Positions 24,469-37,191 are shown, numbered from the stretch's first letter. The stretch is 64,000 nucleotides of DNA from Thuidium tamariscinum (GCA_947034885.2 OX344751.2:558001-622000), one strand, 5' to 3'. Numbers and translations are program-made. Notes: generated by a model not told the origin, from the sequence alone.

Positions 24469-26317
24469 GTGAACTTTTGCTCAAAATACATATGTTGGTT
24501 AGGCAATGGGCAACTAACTATACTAAGTAGGTGTAATTACGATTTTATAGAGCATGGTTGCATGTATGAGCAATGAAATGCCATAGAAAACAGGTGATTT
24601 TGCCAAATGAGTGATTTTATTGTAAGGGGGTAACAATTGGATAATACTTGATGTAGATTTCTACACTCACTTAAATGAATCCCAATAACATTGTGTAATT
24701 GAACATAATTGATTCATCTCCCAGTAGTAATTGCAATCCAATAATGTGGTCAACCATTTCATTTGAATTTGGATGCCTAACAACTATAAAATATTCTACC
24801 TTGTATTTTTTAATTAAAAGAAGCTTTCTCCATTCTACAATCATGTCTAAAATAATGCTACTTGGATGATGATGGATGAAGTTTCCTATTTTTGGTGGGA
24901 ACTTGACAAAAAAGATGTACTAGTAGATATTAGTAATTACCTGACTAGCCAATTCTTCTTAAAGTATTGCTACTAATCCCTAAATGTTTTTGCCTATATT
25001 TTCACCACAAAAGTTTCAAAATTACCATCAAGTAATAAGAACTTAGAAAAAAAACATTTTTTGACACAAATAACTATAAAATCTTGTAGTGCGTTGGTTT
25101 GAAAAGGTGTAGAAAAATTTCTAGAAATTTTCACCATGTATATTGCAATATATCAGTGTTTGAATTGACAATAATCATTTTTTGGTTGTGCAAAAAATCA
25201 AGCAGCTCTACTTCGCAAGGTTACATTTGTATGGAAAAAAAATTCAAATTGGTGGTTACTTGTTAAATTTATTCTTCAAGGCAAGTTGGTCACATGTTCA
25301 AAAAATTTCAAATCATTTGGAATTGTATAACATATAGAAAAAAAATTGTAAGTAGAAAGAAGTAGAAAATGATTTAAAATACTAAATTATAAACAAATTA
25401 TTTACAAAATTGAAAAATGACAATCCCAATGGTTAAAATGCAGTGCAAAGATTCTATAACTACCTACAAACTATTCCAGACTAAAATTCCTCATAATTTT
25501 TGGCTCATTGCTCAAAATAGAATGATTCAAAGCTTTCCACTTAGTTATAAATCTAAAAAATCAATTTCAATTTTTTATTTTTTCATAAAGTAATTTTTCA
25601 AGAAGTTTTTTTTATTGCCTAGGATGTCGCTAAACAATGAAAACTACATATTTTACAAGAGCTTTTTAACTATGTGGTTATAAAAATTGTTGGGCCTTAA
25701 AGGTATTCCTTGTGAAAATGTTGTATAAAATATTTAAAGAAGGAAAATATAAACTCCATTTGTAGTGAGTTGCCCAAAATGATTATATTGCCAAAAAACA
25801 CAATTTAGACATTTAGGGGCTAGTATTGTTCGTAGGTGAAAAATTGGAGTTGATTGTTCCAAAATTTTTACCTTGAGAAAAAATATGGAACTTACTATTT
25901 ATCATGAGTGATCAAATTAAGAAATTTGGAATTAAACTAAAGACCTTGAATTAACTAGGATAAATTAAAATATTACAAGATTGGCTATTGTAAAATAAGA
26001 GGACTATTTTTTACATTTATAATCAAACAAGTAGAAGAAAAAAATTAGATCCTCCATCCTACCAATGTTCATAGCTCTCTTTTTGGACTTGTTTTAAATA
26101 CTTTACCAAATATTGTACACTAGTAACCAACCCTCATTTTATGACAACTTTATGACCAAGTCAAGAATATAAAATATTCGAAGCAGTTTCATTAAGTCAA
26201 GAATATAAAATATTCGAAGCAGTTTCATTGGTGAAGATGTACCATTTCTAAACTCTTTGCCGTTGAGAGTGCTCAAAAATCTCCATTTTCTTTGCTTGGT
26301 CCCAATTGCAAATATGG
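24469..26317. repeat. AT-rich repeats including R1 copy 3 (25090-25830)
   Basis: R1 phrases ('aaatcatttggaattgtataacatatag', 'aaatgatttaaaatactaaatt', 'gagttgcccaaaatgattatattgccaaaaaa', 'ggggcta') run from about 25090 to 25830. The flanks are AT-rich with no gene. Confidence 0.6.
26158..26229 (+). repeat. tandem duplication, 36 bp x 2
   Basis: Two exact adjacent copies of a 36-bp unit beginning AAGTCAAGAATATAAAATA and ending AGCAGTTTCATT. The exact identity implies a recent slippage or duplication. Confidence 0.9.
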
Positions 26318-26743
26318 TAAGGTAGAACCACCTATTCCCGATCAAGGACCCATACCCAACCTATAGGATGTGGCTATTTCCAACCAAGGCTAGAAGAGAT
26401 TTACAATCAAAGCTTGGAATGTATTTTTCCCCATTTTCAAAGTTGGGACTAATAAGGTCATGACACATGTCCCAAAGTGTCATAAAGTGTGTGGGAAGTA
26501 CCGATTGGAAAACTAGTCTTGGCTATGATCTAAATTAGAAGACTCTAGACGTTGGCTATGGGTTCAAAATACTTTCTGGCTTTTAAAAATCATAGTAATT
26601 TCAGTTTTGAGAATAAAATTATGAAAAATTTACAATCTCCATCTTTCTTATCTTGCTACATGAAAAAAATTTGCTTAGCCTCATATTCCTCATGATTTGT
26701 TCTAAAATTGCTTAAGTGATCAGGTATAGGTGGTTCTACCTTA
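26318..26743 (-). mobile_element. MITE family A, best copy, 426 bp, 18-bp TIRs
   Basis: Perfect 18-bp terminal inverted repeats TAAGGTAGAACCACCTAT (26318-26335 and 26726-26743). The body is the reverse complement of the 16617 copy. It lies directly upstream of the phosphatase gene leader. Non-coding. Confidence 0.88.
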
Positions 26744-26786
26744 AGTTGAAAATCGGTGCCTCAGAAGACTAACTTACAAGGGGGAA

Positions 26787-27190
26787 GTGGATGAGCACAA
26801 GCAAAAAAGGAAGACGCCACACGTCAGCATCCCAGAGCCGGTGCCACTCACCAGCCTAGCGTTGAATCCATCTCAGCTTTCTCGCCTTACCGTCCAATCA
26901 CACTCGTCCACGTCCAGTGGACGCATTCACACTGACAGCCACTGTCACTTCGGGATCCTGTGTTCCTTTTGTCGCATCAGTCCTTCTTCCGTCACTCTTC
27001 TTCAGTGCAAGAATCTTTCAGTAGTGTGATCTTACAGATTTTTGTGCACCAGCTTGTGGGTCTTTTTGCTCCTCGAGACAAGCCCATTGTGTCAAGCAAG
27101 AAAAGATTTGCTTTGAGTTTGACTGTGGACTGTGCGAGAAGTTCTGTGGTGCGAGGTTTTGTATTTTTATTGTGAGTTTGAGGTGGAAAA
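26787..27190 (+). promoter_or_regulatory. presumed promoter/5' leader of the PAP2 phosphatase
   Basis: GC rises right after the MITE at 26743. No TATA box is evident. ACGTCA occurs near 26820. The leader must lie here because the initiating ATG is at 27191 and repeats occupy everything further upstream. Confidence 0.4.
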
Positions 27191-28679
27191 ATGGTTCTGG
27201 ACTCGGCGGATATAGCGGAAACGATCGCTTTGAAGGCGGTGTCGTTGACGCATGTGCGCTATGCGAAGGGCGATCTGCTGGGCCACGCGTTGTCGTGGTT
27301 CTCGCTCTTGCCGGTGTTCATCGGCTTCGGGGGCTTCTTGTCGCATTTCCTGTTCCGGAGGGAGTTGCAGGCCATGTTCTTTGGATTGGGATTGATTGTG
27401 AACGAATTCATAAATCAGGTACGAATTTGGGGATCTATTACGGTAGTGATGATTTATCAAAAATCGTGTGTACTCTGCTAGATTGCTTGCTCCTTCATGG
27501 CGAATTGTTCGTATTGCTCCTTTTATTGAATATCGTGAGGGATTGGAAATCGAGCGCAATGAAAATCTTATTGCCAGTGGGAGTGAGTGTCGTACGAATA
27601 TCTAGGGTTTCCGCCTGGCATGGTTCTAGGGTTTTGGGGGTTGCGAAGGCTGAGTACCCGTTTCCGTGACTTTTACCTGACTTTAGTAGCTTTCATTATT
27701 AGAATGAGATTGTTGAAAGAATTTTAGCACATGAAACTATGTAGGTTTTTGGATTTAGGTTTAACTTGTTGGAGTTTGAAGGAGTGGTGTGGCTTGTACA
27801 AGCCTAGATTATTTCTTAGTTATGAATATTGCATCTCATGGAGAAAGCATTGATTATGGTAGAACTTAGAAGTTGATCTCATTTCTTAGAATTCTCTTTT
27901 TGGGTGGACCCTTGCATTGTAAGTCAATGACTTTCGAGTGATTTCGTACCGAGTAAAATGAATTGGTAGGAACTAGCACATGATGTGCTTCAGCATTACA
28001 CGTGAGTATGGCATGTACAATGTTGCTCAGTGTTGATCGTGACAGAACCTGGAGTTGATTTCTTTTCTTACAAGTCATGTGCTTGGATAAATTTGCATTG
28101 CAAATGAGCGACTTTTCACTTGCGTTATACATGGGTTCTCTCCAACTTATGAATGAATTGTTGTGGTCAATCTATGCACAGGTTATCAAGGAACTAGCTC
28201 ACGAAGCACGGCCACTGACATGTGAGGCGTTAGAGATGTGCGATTCCAACGGCTGGCCCTCCAGTCACTCGCAATATATGTGCTTCTTCTCCATGTACTG
28301 CACGCTGCTTGTCACTCGGAGGTTTCACTTCACCGATGAGTTTCGGCGAGTCTTCATGGCGTTGTTGCCATGGCCGTTCGCCCTCACAGTCATGTACTCC
28401 AGAGTCTACTTGGGGTATCACACTACCGCCCAAATATTTGCGGGAGGGTCGCTGGGTCTTCTCTTGGGTGCCGGCTGGTTCTTCTTCATGGACACCGTCG
28501 TCGCCCCCTGGTTCCCCTGGATTGAAGACACAGCCATCTGTCAGTATCTTCGTATCAAGGATAGCTCTCACATCCCTGATGTCATTGGTTTCGAGTACAT
28601 GAACTCACGGGAGGCTCGTATCAGCTCGCAGAAGGCGACATCATCCAGGAAGAATTCAGAAAAGGTGTCTCAAGAGTGA
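27191..28679 (+). CDS. dolichyl-diphosphatase / lipid phosphate phosphatase gamma-like
   Basis: Membrane PAP2-family phosphatase, 241 aa. Plant homologues are annotated LPP-gamma and fungal/animal ones dolichyl-pyrophosphate phosphatase, which recycles dolichol carrier in the ER. Exons are 27191-27418 and 28182-28679 (AATCAG|gtacga and gcacag|GTTATC, phase 0). Catalytic motifs are all present: K-x6-RP (K79, R86, P87), PSSH (102-105) and SR-x5-H (S149, R150, H156 in SRVYLGYHTTAQ). Hydrophobic segments lie at about 32-49, 62-73, 108-119, 135-149 and 158-177. Length agrees with the plant family (about 220-240 aa). The C-terminal tail is charged and Ser-rich. The ATG follows a purine-rich leader (ggaaaaATGG). 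Some plant relatives are reported in plastids, but no clear transit peptide is visible here. Confidence 0.92.
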
Positions 28680-28715
28680 GGGCCAAACCACAGTGGTGTT
28701 CACAGGTGAGACCTT

Positions 28716-29489
28716 TTAAAATAGATGATGGCTTTTACTGGATTCGTTTAAGAATAATTGTTTGATATTCTTACAATGAAGTATTGGTATTTCACTCCAA
28801 ACCGGCAGTTCATGTATATAATGAACTGGCATTTGCAAACTGGTGAAAAGTTTGTGTTGAGTTAGTCTACGTATGTAATTTTTTGCTAATTTTTTTGTTC
28901 CCTGGGTTTGTTTTTCTACTTCTGGCAATCTGGATAACATGTCTGTGTGAACCTGGCGTGAATGTGAGGCAGACACCAGCAATTGGATGAAATCTGGGCT
29001 GCAAATTCTTTTGCATTGTGCATTTATTCTTGGGCCCATGAGAGCCATCTGGTGGTCTTTTCTCCGCCTGTCAATACTCGAGGCAATTCAGGACCTCCCG
29101 TACCATAGATTTGACATTGAGTATTGGATATTGAGGATTCTTACGTAGTGATCATAAGCGATTAGTTCAAGATGTTTGGCGATCACAATTATTGTACATT
29201 TGGAAGAAACTGCAAAAGTTCTTTGTGTGAGTTCTTGAGAAACTATATGCTTCGTGTTGTGGCCAACTTCTTTCGAAATATGAACGCAATAGTTCACCAT
29301 GTGTAGAACTCTAAAAGGTAGATACTGCTTTCTGTCACTTTAAGCATATGTAGGAGTGATTTTGGGGAGATTTCTTGATCTGTGTCACTTTAAAGGAGTT
29401 CCTGGTCCAATTTCAAAGTCGGAGCGTGTGGACCACTAGAACTTACTATTTAGTACCCTGCTAACTAGAGGGTACGCTACTGATCTACA
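28716..29489 (-). other. 3' flank of the aldo-keto reductase remnant / intergenic
   Basis: It lies between the phosphatase stop and the reductase stop. The portion 29085-29450 is colinear with 46740-47060 (see that entry), which shows that the duplicated unit extended into the 3' flank. Short minus frames here are not recognisable proteins. Confidence 0.45.
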
Positions 29490-30232
29490 TCAACTATCTC
29501 TTTGATGTAGCTGCGGAACGTGACCATCTAAGTCATCGATACTTGTCACTTGCAATCTGCTCAGGTTGCAGTGTTGAGCTTCGAGGTTTCCTACTATGCG
29601 GAATTGGTTACTTGAACGTGGGACAATCACTTGGCTCTTCTCCAGTGCCCAACCTAAAACAACCTGCAAAGCTCAAACACCCCACGAGTTCATGGATTTT
29701 TCCTCCATTGTTGTGATGGCAGTATGGCACTGACTAATTTCAGCTAACCCCGATGCAATGGCTCAAAACCATTATTGGACATGCAGCTAGGAGTTAAGTT
29801 TACGTGGCTGGCATGGTGGCTTTGCTTATCGACTTCTATGAACCAACAAGTACAATCCTTACCTGGGCAGGTGTGCACGTTTGAGCGATAGCAATGCTTC
29901 GAATGAGAGGATGATTGAGAACCTGCAGCACAAATGAGAACATTATGCTCAAATGCTACGACTGGAGTGATCCTCAGGGAAGACCCTTCTTACAAGAGAT
30001 CTTGAAATCTCCTAATGTTACCCTGATTTTGAAACACCGAAAACCCAGGTATGTGACACCGTTACTAAGAGTCCGTTCTATCTCCTCTCCAGAATGCACA
30101 AGGAAATCAAGCCAGTGCCCAAGATCAACCACCAACAGTAGAATGCTGTAGTGCAGAGGGTCATGGTGAGAACAAAATGTCACCGGATTTGTAGAGTGCC
30201 CTCTCATTAGCCACTGGCTCCCAATAGTGCTA
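29490..30232 (-). pseudogene. aldo-keto reductase, C-terminal exons only (partial)
   Basis: Three minus-strand segments splice in frame: about 30232-30184 (YSTIGSQWLMRGHSTNP; donor CCG|gtgaca), 29922-29863 (VLNHPLIRSIAIAQTCTPAQ; donor CAG|gtaagg) and 29663-29490 (VVLGWALEKSQVIVPRSSN..., acceptor tttgcag, stop TGA at 29492-29490). Residues VPRSSNQFRIVGNLEA fit the PROSITE aldo-keto reductase signature near the NADPH-phosphate binding loop. The segment covers roughly the last third of a ~310-aa barrel. An in-frame TGA lies just upstream of the first segment, and the space before LTV1 (ends 30772, same strand) holds no recognisable N-terminal exons. It is probably a truncated gene, although the splice sites are intact. 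A decayed duplicate lies at 46612. Confidence 0.6.
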
Positions 30233-30771
30233 TAAAGCCAAGCGCAGCCTCAATTTGTTCGACTCAAGATATCCATCCATATAATCCCATGTCCGGATAC
30301 GTAAGCAAATTAACGTTAACATTATCAAGTAAATGTCGATCTACATAACCAACCACACGGCAGAAAAGAAAACGATCAAAAGGAGCAAGAAAAGAAACCA
30401 ATACGTAATGCAATGAAAAACATCACCACAAGCTAAATATAACTTCAATTTGGTTTCGACAGGTAGAGCAGTACATTCTCCAGTGACCCTTCTGAACAGA
30501 ATTATACTTTGCCAAAAGGTGTCATCCCCACGTTCACCTAAAGATTGAGACTAGTTCTGAAGATTTCAGGGCCTGTCTGAACAGTTTCACCTCGTCAGGG
30601 ACCACGGTGTGGTAAGCCAACTGCCGAAGAAAGGCATACATATTCATTGTAAACCACATCCTTTGGACGTAGTAAACATAGCACACCAAGAAACACAGAA
30701 TTTACCAGCCAAAATCCGAAATCCTGAATGAATCACGAATAGAATGTAGGATATAAAAGTTGCAAATTGTT
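30233..30771 (-). other. LTV1 3' flank, no clear gene
   Basis: A minus-strand ATG near 30645 opens 37 codons (starts MNMYAFLRQLAYHTVVPDE) and stops near 30535. This is too short to assign and more likely lies within the LTV1 3' UTR. No N-terminal reductase exon was found. Confidence 0.4.
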
Positions 30772-33330
30772 CTAAGGTAGGTGAATCCCAGAAGGTCCAG
30801 TGTTTGCAGCACCAAGTTGGGCTCTTTGGGATTCATCTTTGTACAGAATCTTCAATGACTTCTTCGCAGCCCTCGCTTCCCTTCTCTCCTCCTTCACTCC
30901 TGCCTGTACCCACAAACACCCCTTTTGTCAGGAACTTATCCCTTTCCTAGTTCCTTCATTCAATCCATCATGCTTCCAATTAACAACACTTACATAGATG
31001 AAACAGGACCATTGAGAACCACGTCACTGGAAAGAATGATAAAAACTCAAACAGCAAAAAAGGAAAACACAAGGAAATCAGATATACTTTTCGAGCCTTC
31101 CGCTCCTCTGGAGTTTCCCCAGCACGGGACACAGCCTTTGCCTTCATCTCAGACGCCTTTCCCGCATTCTTCAACTGCTTCGCCTTCTCAGCTCCAGGTC
31201 GTAAAGGAAGAAAATCCGTCGGCAAGCTCTGCTTCCCCCGAAGCTTAATGACTCCACTGCTCAGTTCTTTCTCCTCTAGCACCTTTCCCAAAGAAGGCGC
31301 TTTCCGCCGCGACTTCTCTGGGGCCGAAATCTTACCTGGGTGGTTGTCCAAGTTCGACAGCGTCGATACCACCGTCTCGCAGTCCCAATTGCTGCGCTCG
31401 TCTTCACTCTCTACTTCTATTACAACTAACTCGTCATCCTCTGACTCGCCACTACCTGCGTCCACCCCTGTGGCTTTGCTCTGCGTCCTAAGTTCCACTG
31501 TTGAATCTGTGCATCTAACTCCTTCGCTTCTGGCAGCAGCGCTGGCCGCTTCCTTCGATACACCCATTGATCCGTTGATCCTTTGCCCACTTTCCACAGG
31601 TTGCGAAACCGACACACCAGATTCCCTCTCGATCTCAGCTGGAGTCATATACTTGTCGCCAAAAACCTTCGGATCACTCAAAAACTCCGACAGCACATCA
31701 TCGAACTGTGAGATGTCAGCGTGCCCTCTAGCTTTGGGATCCTCCTCCTCAAACTCGTCGTCATCATCATCGTACTCTCGCAGCGCAAGCTACATGTACC
31801 AACAACAAAAGAAAGTGTGAATCAAGAATCCCTAACGTAATCTCCAATTCTTGTGCCATTCAAGAAGGCTCCAGCTCACCGCGAAAACAACAACCAATTG
31901 CAGCTTCGATGAATGATAACAGCACAATGTCACCCTCTCATCTCCCTATGGTCTTCAAGTCATACGAACCCAACCCAATCGACTATGTCACACATCATCA
32001 TAGAGACGCCAACCTTTTCAAATTGCTCGTCCAGAAGCCTACTTGGCCTCGGCTGATCGTTCTCGGTTGTCACGCCCGAACGCGCATCCTCGTCTTCGTC
32101 AGAAAACTCCCCTGCTCCCTCTTCGTCCCCTTCCACCACGCGACTCTCAAGCCTGAAATCGCTACTTCTCAGCCCCGCGCGCTCTGCACCTTGAAACTCG
32201 GCAGAGGTCGATCCCTCTGGATTGTTGTTGGCAAACACCACAAAGTCATCTTCCAGCTCATCCGCAGAATCAAATTCAGACCCCTCACTGTTATCCAATG
32301 CGGCAGCCACCTCGGGGTCCAAGCCGTGCTCCACATACGCAGGGCGTCTCACTTGATGTGTGCTCGACCCCACAGCCACAATGATCTTCTTGTCGTTCGC
32401 CTCCTCTACTGATTGCACAGCTACCTTCGACGCATCAAAGACCTGTACCCCATTGTGGAGACCAACAACAATTACCACCTCGGCTACCCCAAAAGTAACC
32501 GGACATCACTGGTGGCATAATTCAGAGATTCTCCGAGACACCTATTACCGATTCAGGGTACAACCTACACATGCTTCATCACATTGCTTCACTGAACTCA
32601 CCACTCCATTTCTAGCAGAACCTCATCACAATTTCTGCTCACAAAATGATGTCAATTACAGAGCATTCACATTCCATTTCCTAATGCAGCTCCAATATCT
32701 AGGGTGCGTACAGTACCTCCTCGCCTCTAATTCTACCGACCTCAAGGAATTCAGCACAATCCGTGTGCCCGCCACCGACTCTGCCGGTGGCGCACACAGC
32801 CACACTCCACTGGACATTCAATTCACCACCAATTTTACCTTCACGTCTGCTCGGAGCTTCTCGGGCTTAGGCCGAGCCGTGGGCACGAACGATCCCCCGA
32901 CGCCCGACACCCCAATCTTGCGCAGATGCTGCATGTAATCGTACCCATCGTCCGGAAACCCTAGCTCCACGAGCTCCACCCTCACATGCTCCGGTACCGG
33001 GCCCTTGTGCGCAGCCCGGGACGCCACCGACCTGCGGCTCGCTCTCGACGCCACGGACCTCCGCGACCGCACGTCGTCGTCCTCCTCCGCGTCGGCGAAC
33101 ACCGACGACTCCTCGCCCTCGTCCCCATCCTCGTCCCCGTCGTCCGTCTCGTACCCGTAGTCGGGGTTGGTGCGCGGGTCCTCCTCGGAGAAGCCGGGCA
33201 CGGGAGCGAAACCGCCGTCGACGCGCGTGAAGACGCGCGCTGCAACGTCGTCGTCGGCGCCCTCGGTCTCGCGGTGCACAAGCACGAAGGTGGCGGCCTT
33301 CTTCTTGTCGATAAACTTCTTCTTCCCCAT
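30772..33330 (-). CDS. LTV1: LTV1 homologue, 40S pre-ribosome assembly/export factor
   Basis: Predicted 584 aa in four exons: 33330-32839, 32442-32014, 31789-31088 and 30903-30772. Each junction is GT-AG and phase 0 (GTGAAG|gtaaaa, ggtacag|GTCTTT, GAAAAG|gttggc, atgtag|CTTGCG, CGAAAA|gtatat, tgtacag|GCAGGA). The N-terminus MGKKKFIDKKKAATF is the LTV1 hallmark. It is followed by acidic Asp/Glu-rich stretches, ELGFPDDGYDYMQHLRKIG (about 130-148), FDASKVAV at the start of exon 2, and the basic C-terminus KEERREARAAKKSLKILYK ending TGPSGIHLP. In yeast LTV1 binds the 40S beak (uS3, eS10, uS10) in the nucleus/cytoplasm and is released by kinase action. The internal codon ATG at 33330 is chosen because it begins the conserved MGKKK. 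Upstream in-frame residues are not conserved. Confidence 0.92.
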
Positions 33331-33528
33331 GTCGCCCTCCCGCCCTCCGCACAACTCCCCCTTCCTTGCAGTGCCGGTTGTAAATTGGGATTGCAGCGAG
33401 CACAGCAATTGGCTAGAGCGGAGAATTGGGAACGATCTCTGCAGGGAGTGACGGGAGCAGTGGGGGTGCGGGGGTGAAGTGCGAAGAGCAGAGTGCGGGG
33501 CCTGCAGTGATGCAGTGGGCGAATTGCA

Positions 33529-33612
33529 GGGTTTAGGGTTTTAGGGAGGGCGATGCCCAAATCTGATCCGTCACTGCACCTCAAACCACCATTATCTGAT
33601 TTATATATATAA
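33529..33612 (-). promoter_or_regulatory. LTV1 promoter: TATA (33603-33612) and double telo-box
   Basis: On the minus strand, TATATATA (33612-33603) precedes CCTAAAACCCTAAACCC (33546-33530), which contains AAACCCTAA-type telo-boxes. The expected start is about 33575, so the telo-box sits in the early leader. Telo-boxes near the start site are typical of plant ribosomal-protein and ribosome-biogenesis genes, which agrees with the LTV1 call. Confidence 0.6.
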
Positions 33613-33619
33613 ATGACAC

Positions 33620-36170
33620 CAAATAAGTTGTATTTCTGAAGACATTTTCAAGATTATTTATGATATTAATTAGAATTACCTTAGAATACAAAGCAAACAT
33701 ATATGTAGAAATACACAGTTTGCTAACCTGTAATAATATACAATAGATAGGATCATATTGTATTATTTATTAATTTCATAATAAATAATAAATAATAGAA
33801 TTTCAACTCTTTAATAAAACATAGATGTTGATTTTCATATAATGAGATTGTACTTTATATTTTCAAATTACAAATTTTATTAAAAGAACTAAATTATAAA
33901 TATTAGAATAAAAAATTTAACCAACTTAATATATAAAAATATCACATTATTGGTGAATAATATTAGAAATAGAATATTATTAGTATATATTATATATTAT
34001 ATTCAAAATAAAATTACAAAAATAATAATTTATTAGAAATTAAAAATATATTTAATATATTTAATATTATTATCTTAAATCATATTAATATATTTTTGAA
34101 TAATTTTTAAATTTATTGTTGTATATAGAACTTAAAGGCTAAATCTAATTGAAAAGGATATCATTTTTGAAAGCTAGTGAAAAAATGTATATATTAAAAT
34201 CAAACTTTGTCAAGTAATTTTTTTGCTACATTTTGATCAGTTAAAGGCTAAAATAATATTGATGAAATAAATTTTAAAAATTATTTGAATGACTTAAAAA
34301 TATTTAATTTAAACCAAAATAAATAAATGAATGTTTAAAAAAAAATTGTATTGATGTAATAATGGAAATGCAAGAATACTAAGAAAGGAGTTATATGTTT
34401 CACATTGTTTCTTTTTTTAATGGTATTCTACATCCATCTTAACATTGTTGTAATTTTTATTTAATTATTTTTAACCATTTCTTATTTTGCATCTTTGCAT
34501 TGTGCATATGTTGCAGATTTAATGGCAAAATTTCATTATTTTTTTACCTTTATATTGGTGGCAACCATTAAGTCAAAAGCTTTTTCTATAGAAGATTGGT
34601 GAATTTAACTACTAAAACAACAATCTTAGATAAATTTGGAAGAATCAAAAATATAATTACACAACTTTATAAAAATAAAAAAAATTATTTATTTTTTATT
34701 TTATCAAAAATAGGTAAAAAAGCCACCCCATTTTAATAATAAATTATTAAAATTTTGTCCAATTATCAAGAATTTTCAAAACATTAAACAAATCTATTAC
34801 ATAATGGGATAATATTTCCATCTATTTAAAACCCAACATGATTGCTACATAATCCAAACTTGTTTAAATTCTATAAAATGTGGATCTAATCCTAGAAAGT
34901 TTTATTATAAAATGCAAAATCTCTTGATCAAATTAGACCTTTTTTTCATATGGTTAATATTATAAATATGTCTATGATGAATTTACATCATTGTATAAAA
35001 TATGTAATTTATCTTGAAATGTATAGGGAATTTTTGAAGATTATTTTTTAAAATAAAAATTTGAAGAACTCATTTTAATTAACAAGAATTAATTTGAGGA
35101 AACTCCAAAAATATGGCATTTTGATTTTCTTAAAAACTTGCATCTTCTCCCGAGGAAATTTACTTCTCCTTACATTTGGATACCATGTGTGATAATAAAA
35201 CATTTAATTGGTGATATTTTATATTCTATAATATTCTTTCCATTTAATTTTTTCCACCCTATTAGTAGAAAAAAAGCTACTAGGAATAATTTATATCACC
35301 CTATTTTTTTATACAATTTTCCAAAATACATAATACCAATGCTATAGTAGATCTACCATTATAAATTTTTTCTTCAATTAGTAAAATTGACCCTATTTTT
35401 TATCTCACATAGTTTTCTAAAAATTTTTAAGTAAATTCCCCGTGCATATTCTATAATAAAAAAATAATAATACAATCATAAGTGACAAAAAATACTTCTA
35501 CATATAAAAATAGATTCAAAATAGAATTTTTATATCAATTAGAAATAGATCGAAATTACTTTAAAAAATTCAAATTCAAATCTACATAATATTCATCTTT
35601 TAAACGACAGCATGTCCAAATTTGGCTCCATAATTCTAATTTTATTGAATTTGACATAATAAAATTGAAGCAAGCAACAAAACTTGTATATTTATTATTA
35701 CTGTATAAAGCATTATATTATATTATCTTTATCATTTGGATATTTATAGCCAATTATTTATTTTATATTCTATTTGGAAATTTGGAAATTCTTAATTTAA
35801 AGGAAAAATCTATTTTTTTAAATTAATTGTTAAATTTAAAAAAAACTTAAAAATTTTGGATTTTAAAAAAATAGATTAATTAGTGCTAAAGTAGTAAAGG
35901 TACTATAATATATTAATATCACGCCAAAGTTTACATTTTTCTCATTCATGTACATTCAATAAAATACACATTGTGTAAAACACAATTACAATTCTCCATG
36001 ATGCATATTATGCAAAAACACAATTGCAATTTGCCACAATAATAATTAGCAACACACTAGACTCATGCAAGTCCAATCAATCATATAATATTAGAGATAA
36101 ACGTAAAGTGGCAACAAAATCACAACATGGAGACCCTAGCTTTACATGCTATTAAAATTTTTGTATTTGT
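33620..36170. other. extremely AT-rich gene-free stretch
   Basis: By eye this has the lowest GC of the window, made of alternating A/T runs (TAATATT, AAATTTA). No gene, RNA or terminal repeat is visible. It may be old decayed transposon DNA or a matrix-attachment-like region. Confidence 0.6.
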
Positions 36171-37191
36171 CATTTAGTGGAACAATTGGTCCCACAAATT
36201 GCTAGTATTTCGTATACTTGGTTTAGGAGAACTTTGTTAGGTTTGGGGAGCTCTTTTTATATAAGGATGTGGTCCCAGGTTCCTTGATCTAAGGATACAT
36301 ATTTTCATTGGTCGAAAAAAAAAGGGGATGCATTATATTTTTGGAAATTTTCAAAGGGTGAGGAAGATGACCCTAAGATTCAAAAATCTTTTTGCTTGAG
36401 GAAGACTTTTACATTTATCTCTATTGTCAATGGAACTTGGTGTATATATATAAATAAAGATAAAGGTGGTGAACATCAATTGAAACCTCAGATCTTATCC
36501 CCTTGTTCACATTGCAGGTCAAATTTAACAGGTCAAATAGGGCTGTCAAATTTCAAATTTCTCCAATTGAACATCAACATCCATTATTAGAACCAAGAGA
36601 TTTATGAAAACCTTGTGCATATTGATAGCCAGTCTAGCTTGCAGTGCAGGTGCTTTGAAGTCTTGCAACATTGTGGGTTATAAGTGAAGAGGACATAAAT
36701 CTTGCAGCTAGCAATGGTGTTGACGGGCTGACAAGACCTAAATTGATAGACCTGGTACGATGTTTGTGCTTTCACCCAACTCTGGAATTTACGGATTGAT
36801 ACTTGATTGATACAGTCATGTTTCTTATACACAAATGACGCTGATATTGGAGCTTCAGGAATTCACCTGATGTTAATGCAATGCATTCACTTGCATTAGA
36901 TCTCTAATATACCTCATGACTTCAAACAATGCAAGAGCCTTACATAACACTTTAACCATTCACTAAAATGCATGTCAAATGAATATTGATGTATTTATGA
37001 TAACTTAGGATATAAATATCACAAGAAGATAATCAAAAACACGAGAGGATCATGTGTAATTTTACAAGAAGATAATTTCTTTTGGAATGGAAAAAAATTT
37101 GAAAAAACAATTAATAGATTGCCTAGAATTTTTAGGACTAAAGAATATATAAGTATTTTGAAACTCATGCTACATATTTGAGTTGGAGAAC
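36171..37191. other. unassigned intergenic DNA
   Basis: Slightly higher GC than the stretch before. It contains a strong TATA-like tract near 36442-36456 (TATATATATAAATA), but no coding region downstream can be supported. Confidence 0.4.

Noticed and set aside
29088-29300. 70-codon frame partly similar to one near 46928
   Set aside because: The similarity is explained by duplication of the reductase 3' flank. The second copy is stopped early, so there is no evidence of protein-level constraint.
32519-32586. C/D-box-like pair (GTGATGA ... CTGA ... CTGA) on the minus strand inside LTV1 intron 1
   Set aside because: The boxes are perfect and the spacing is plausible, but the terminal stem is only about 3 bp (AAT/ATT) and no antisense match to rRNA was recognised. 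Chance occurrence in 400 nt is not negligible.
32818-33584. Several long overlapping frames on both strands over LTV1 exon 1
   Set aside because: They are shadows of GC-rich acidic coding DNA. Only the frame starting MGKKK has family similarity and compatible splice sites.
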